Shown one piece after another: positions 5,850 through 6,659 of a stretch of 6,659 nt of DNA; position 1 is the stretch's first letter, and every line of letters begins with the position of its first letter. The notes below the pieces were generated by a model. That model had not been told where the DNA came from, searched no databases, and saw only the letters and a list, made by a program, of their open reading frames with translations. Made by a program: the position numbers and the translations under genes. The DNA is from Clostridium sp. CAG:343 (GTDB taxonomy: Bacteria > Bacillota > Clostridia > TANB77 > CAG-508). The stretch is from NCBI GenBank assembly GCA_000431335.1, contig FR888041.1, forward strand, positions 1-6,659. The letters are read 5' to 3'.

Positions 5850-6098
5850 ACTAGAAAAAAGAGGAGTATGTTTAAACTTTCTTAAAAGAGAAAAGAAGTC
5901 ATAGGCTGTAAACTTCTTAAGAAAAAGATAAACAGAAGGTAGCTTTTTTGTTAATATTCTGAGAAATACAAAATAGGGATATTCGCGTAAGCTGTGTTAA
6001 AAGCTAATTAAGAAGTAGTTTTGTAAAAAACAAAATTATAAATTAAGGTGGTACCGTGAGAAATAGCTCGCCCTTATATAGAAGGGGCGAGTTTTTTT
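5850..6098 (+). promoter_or_regulatory. T-box riboswitch, valine (GUA specifier), controlling valS
   Basis: This leader binds uncharged tRNA-Val and lets transcription continue into valS. Stem I is visible: basal helix AAAAAAG (5855-5861) with CTTTTTT (5943-5949); AGTA (5864-5867) opposite GAA (5935-5937), as in the S-turn; an upper helix TTTCTTAA/TTAAGAAA; an AGAG-containing bulge; and a distal loop with GGCTGTAA. After GAA plus one base comes GTA at 5939-5941, a valine codon in the specifier position. AATATTC (5953-5959) with GGATATT (5977-5983) can form stem II. TAGTTTTG (6016-6023) with CAAAATTA (6031-6038) fits stem III. The T-box core AAGGTGGTACCG starts at 6045; its TGGT (6049-6052) pairs with tRNA ending ACCA. 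In the antiterminator AAGG (6045-6048) pairs with CCTT (6072-6075) and GTGAG with CTCGC (6067-6071), which excludes the terminator. The gap 5778-6124 is fully explained by promoter plus this leader. Confidence 0.
6066..6098 (+). terminator. Intrinsic terminator of the T-box leader
   Basis: CTCGCCC (6067-6073) pairs perfectly with GGGCGAG (6085-6091), followed by seven Ts (6092-6098). The 5' arm is also the 3' arm of the antiterminator, so the two structures cannot coexist. It should stop transcription when tRNA-Val is charged. Confidence 0.
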
Positions 6099-6124
6099 AT
6101 ATTATAAATAAAGGAGGAAATTTT

Positions 6125-6659
6125 ATGTTAAAAGAAAAGTATAATCCAAAAGATTTTGAAGAAGAACTATATCAAAGATGGGAAGAAAAGGGATATTTTA
6201 AGCCAAGTATGGACAAAACAAAAGAAAATTATTGCATTATGATGCCACCACCAAATGTAACTGGAAAATTACACATGGGTCATGCATTAGATGATACAAT
6301 TCAAGATATATTGATTAGGTTTAAAAGAATGCAAGGATATAACACACTATGGCTTCCAGGTTCAGACCATTCATCAATTTCAACAGAAATGAAAGTAGTA
6401 CAAAAATTAAAAGAAGAAGGAAAAACGAAACAAGATTTAGGAAGAGAAAAATTCTTAGAAGAAGCATGGGAATGGACAAAATTATATGGTGGTACGATTC
6501 AAGAGCAACAAAGAAAATTAGGATGTTCTTGTGATTGGGAAAGAAGAAGATTTACTTTAGATGAAGGTATGTCAGATGCTGTTTTAGAAGAATTTATAAA
6601 TTTATATAAACAAGGTTATATATATAAAGGAACTAGAATGGTTAACTGGTGTCCAAAAT
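6125..6659 (+). CDS. valS: Valyl-tRNA synthetase, N-terminal part, cut by window edge
   Basis: The start is ATG 6125, with AAGGAGG (6111-6117) seven bases upstream. The 178 visible codons stay open to the window end; the full class Ia enzyme is usually about 880 residues. It charges tRNA-Val with valine in the cytosol. Diagnostic features are PPPNVTGKLHMGHAL (41-55), which contains the HIGH-type ATP-binding signature HMGH (50-53); LPGSDHSSISTE (78-88); LGREKF (105-110); and the VNWCP block (173-177) leading into the editing domain. The PPPNVTG form separates ValRS from IleRS and LeuRS. The usual segment after DH in ValRS is AGIAT or ASIAT; here it is SSIST, a conservative variant. Identity is reinforced independently by the GUA specifier in the leader. 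The KMSKS loop and anticodon domain lie outside the window. Confidence 0.
   Translation, partial: MLKEKYNPKDFEEELYQRWEEKGYFKPSMDKTKENYCIMMPPPNVTGKLHMGHALDDTIQDILIRFKRMQGYNTLWLPGSDHSSISTEMKVVQKLKEEGKTKQDLGREKFLEEAWEWTKLYGGTIQEQQRKLGCSCDWERRRFTLDEGMSDAVLEEFINLYKQGYIYKGTRMVNWCPK

Noticed and set aside
6349..6534. 61-codon + strand frame rich in Arg and Lys
   Set aside because: It is an alternative frame inside valS, whose own frame carries the conserved ValRS blocks.

Overview
The window is very AT-rich with short intergenic gaps and strong AGGAGG-type ribosome binding sites. It also carries a valine T-box leader and an LPXTG-anchored surface protein. Together these point to a low-GC Gram-positive of the class Clostridia, possibly an uncultured gut lineage; that placement is inference from style and protein families, not from a marker gene. 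Every supported gene is on the + strand.

Region 1 (1-2022) is a cell-surface block. It starts inside a large secreted protein that ends in an LPKTG sortase signal (2-1564). A gap follows with a good promoter whose -35 box sits inside a 9-bp inverted repeat. Then comes a broken prepilin-like gene (1713-1936): its N-terminal pilin-like signal and its C-terminal YGVRPVVSL tail are both recognisable but lie in different frames, with nearly all of the middle missing. The tail includes a 52-bp stretch that is about 60% GC.

Region 2 (2023-5777) reads as a compact run of four genes: 6-phosphofructokinase, a five-helix membrane protein resembling the YIP1 family, a small membrane-anchored or lipid-anchored extracytoplasmic protein of unknown role, and an iron-type alcohol dehydrogenase closely resembling FucO (lactaldehyde/propanediol oxidoreductase). 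Gaps are 55, 36 and 22 nt with no visible terminator, so co-transcription is likely. Glycolytic entry and NAD-recycling aldehyde reduction flank two envelope proteins of unknown function. A hairpin precedes the phosphofructokinase ribosome binding site.

Region 3 (5778-6659) is a tRNA-sensing unit. An extended -10 promoter leads into a T-box leader with a GUA specifier codon, a UGGU acceptor-binding bulge and mutually exclusive antiterminator/terminator helices. The regulated gene is valS, which runs off the right edge. Specifier, bulge and gene identity all agree on valine.

No mobile element, CRISPR array, tRNA or rRNA gene was seen. I found no clearly new system. The most unusual items are the collapsed prepilin-like gene with its GC-rich tail, the inverted repeat over its promoter, and the uncharacterised membrane/lipoprotein pair between two metabolic genes.
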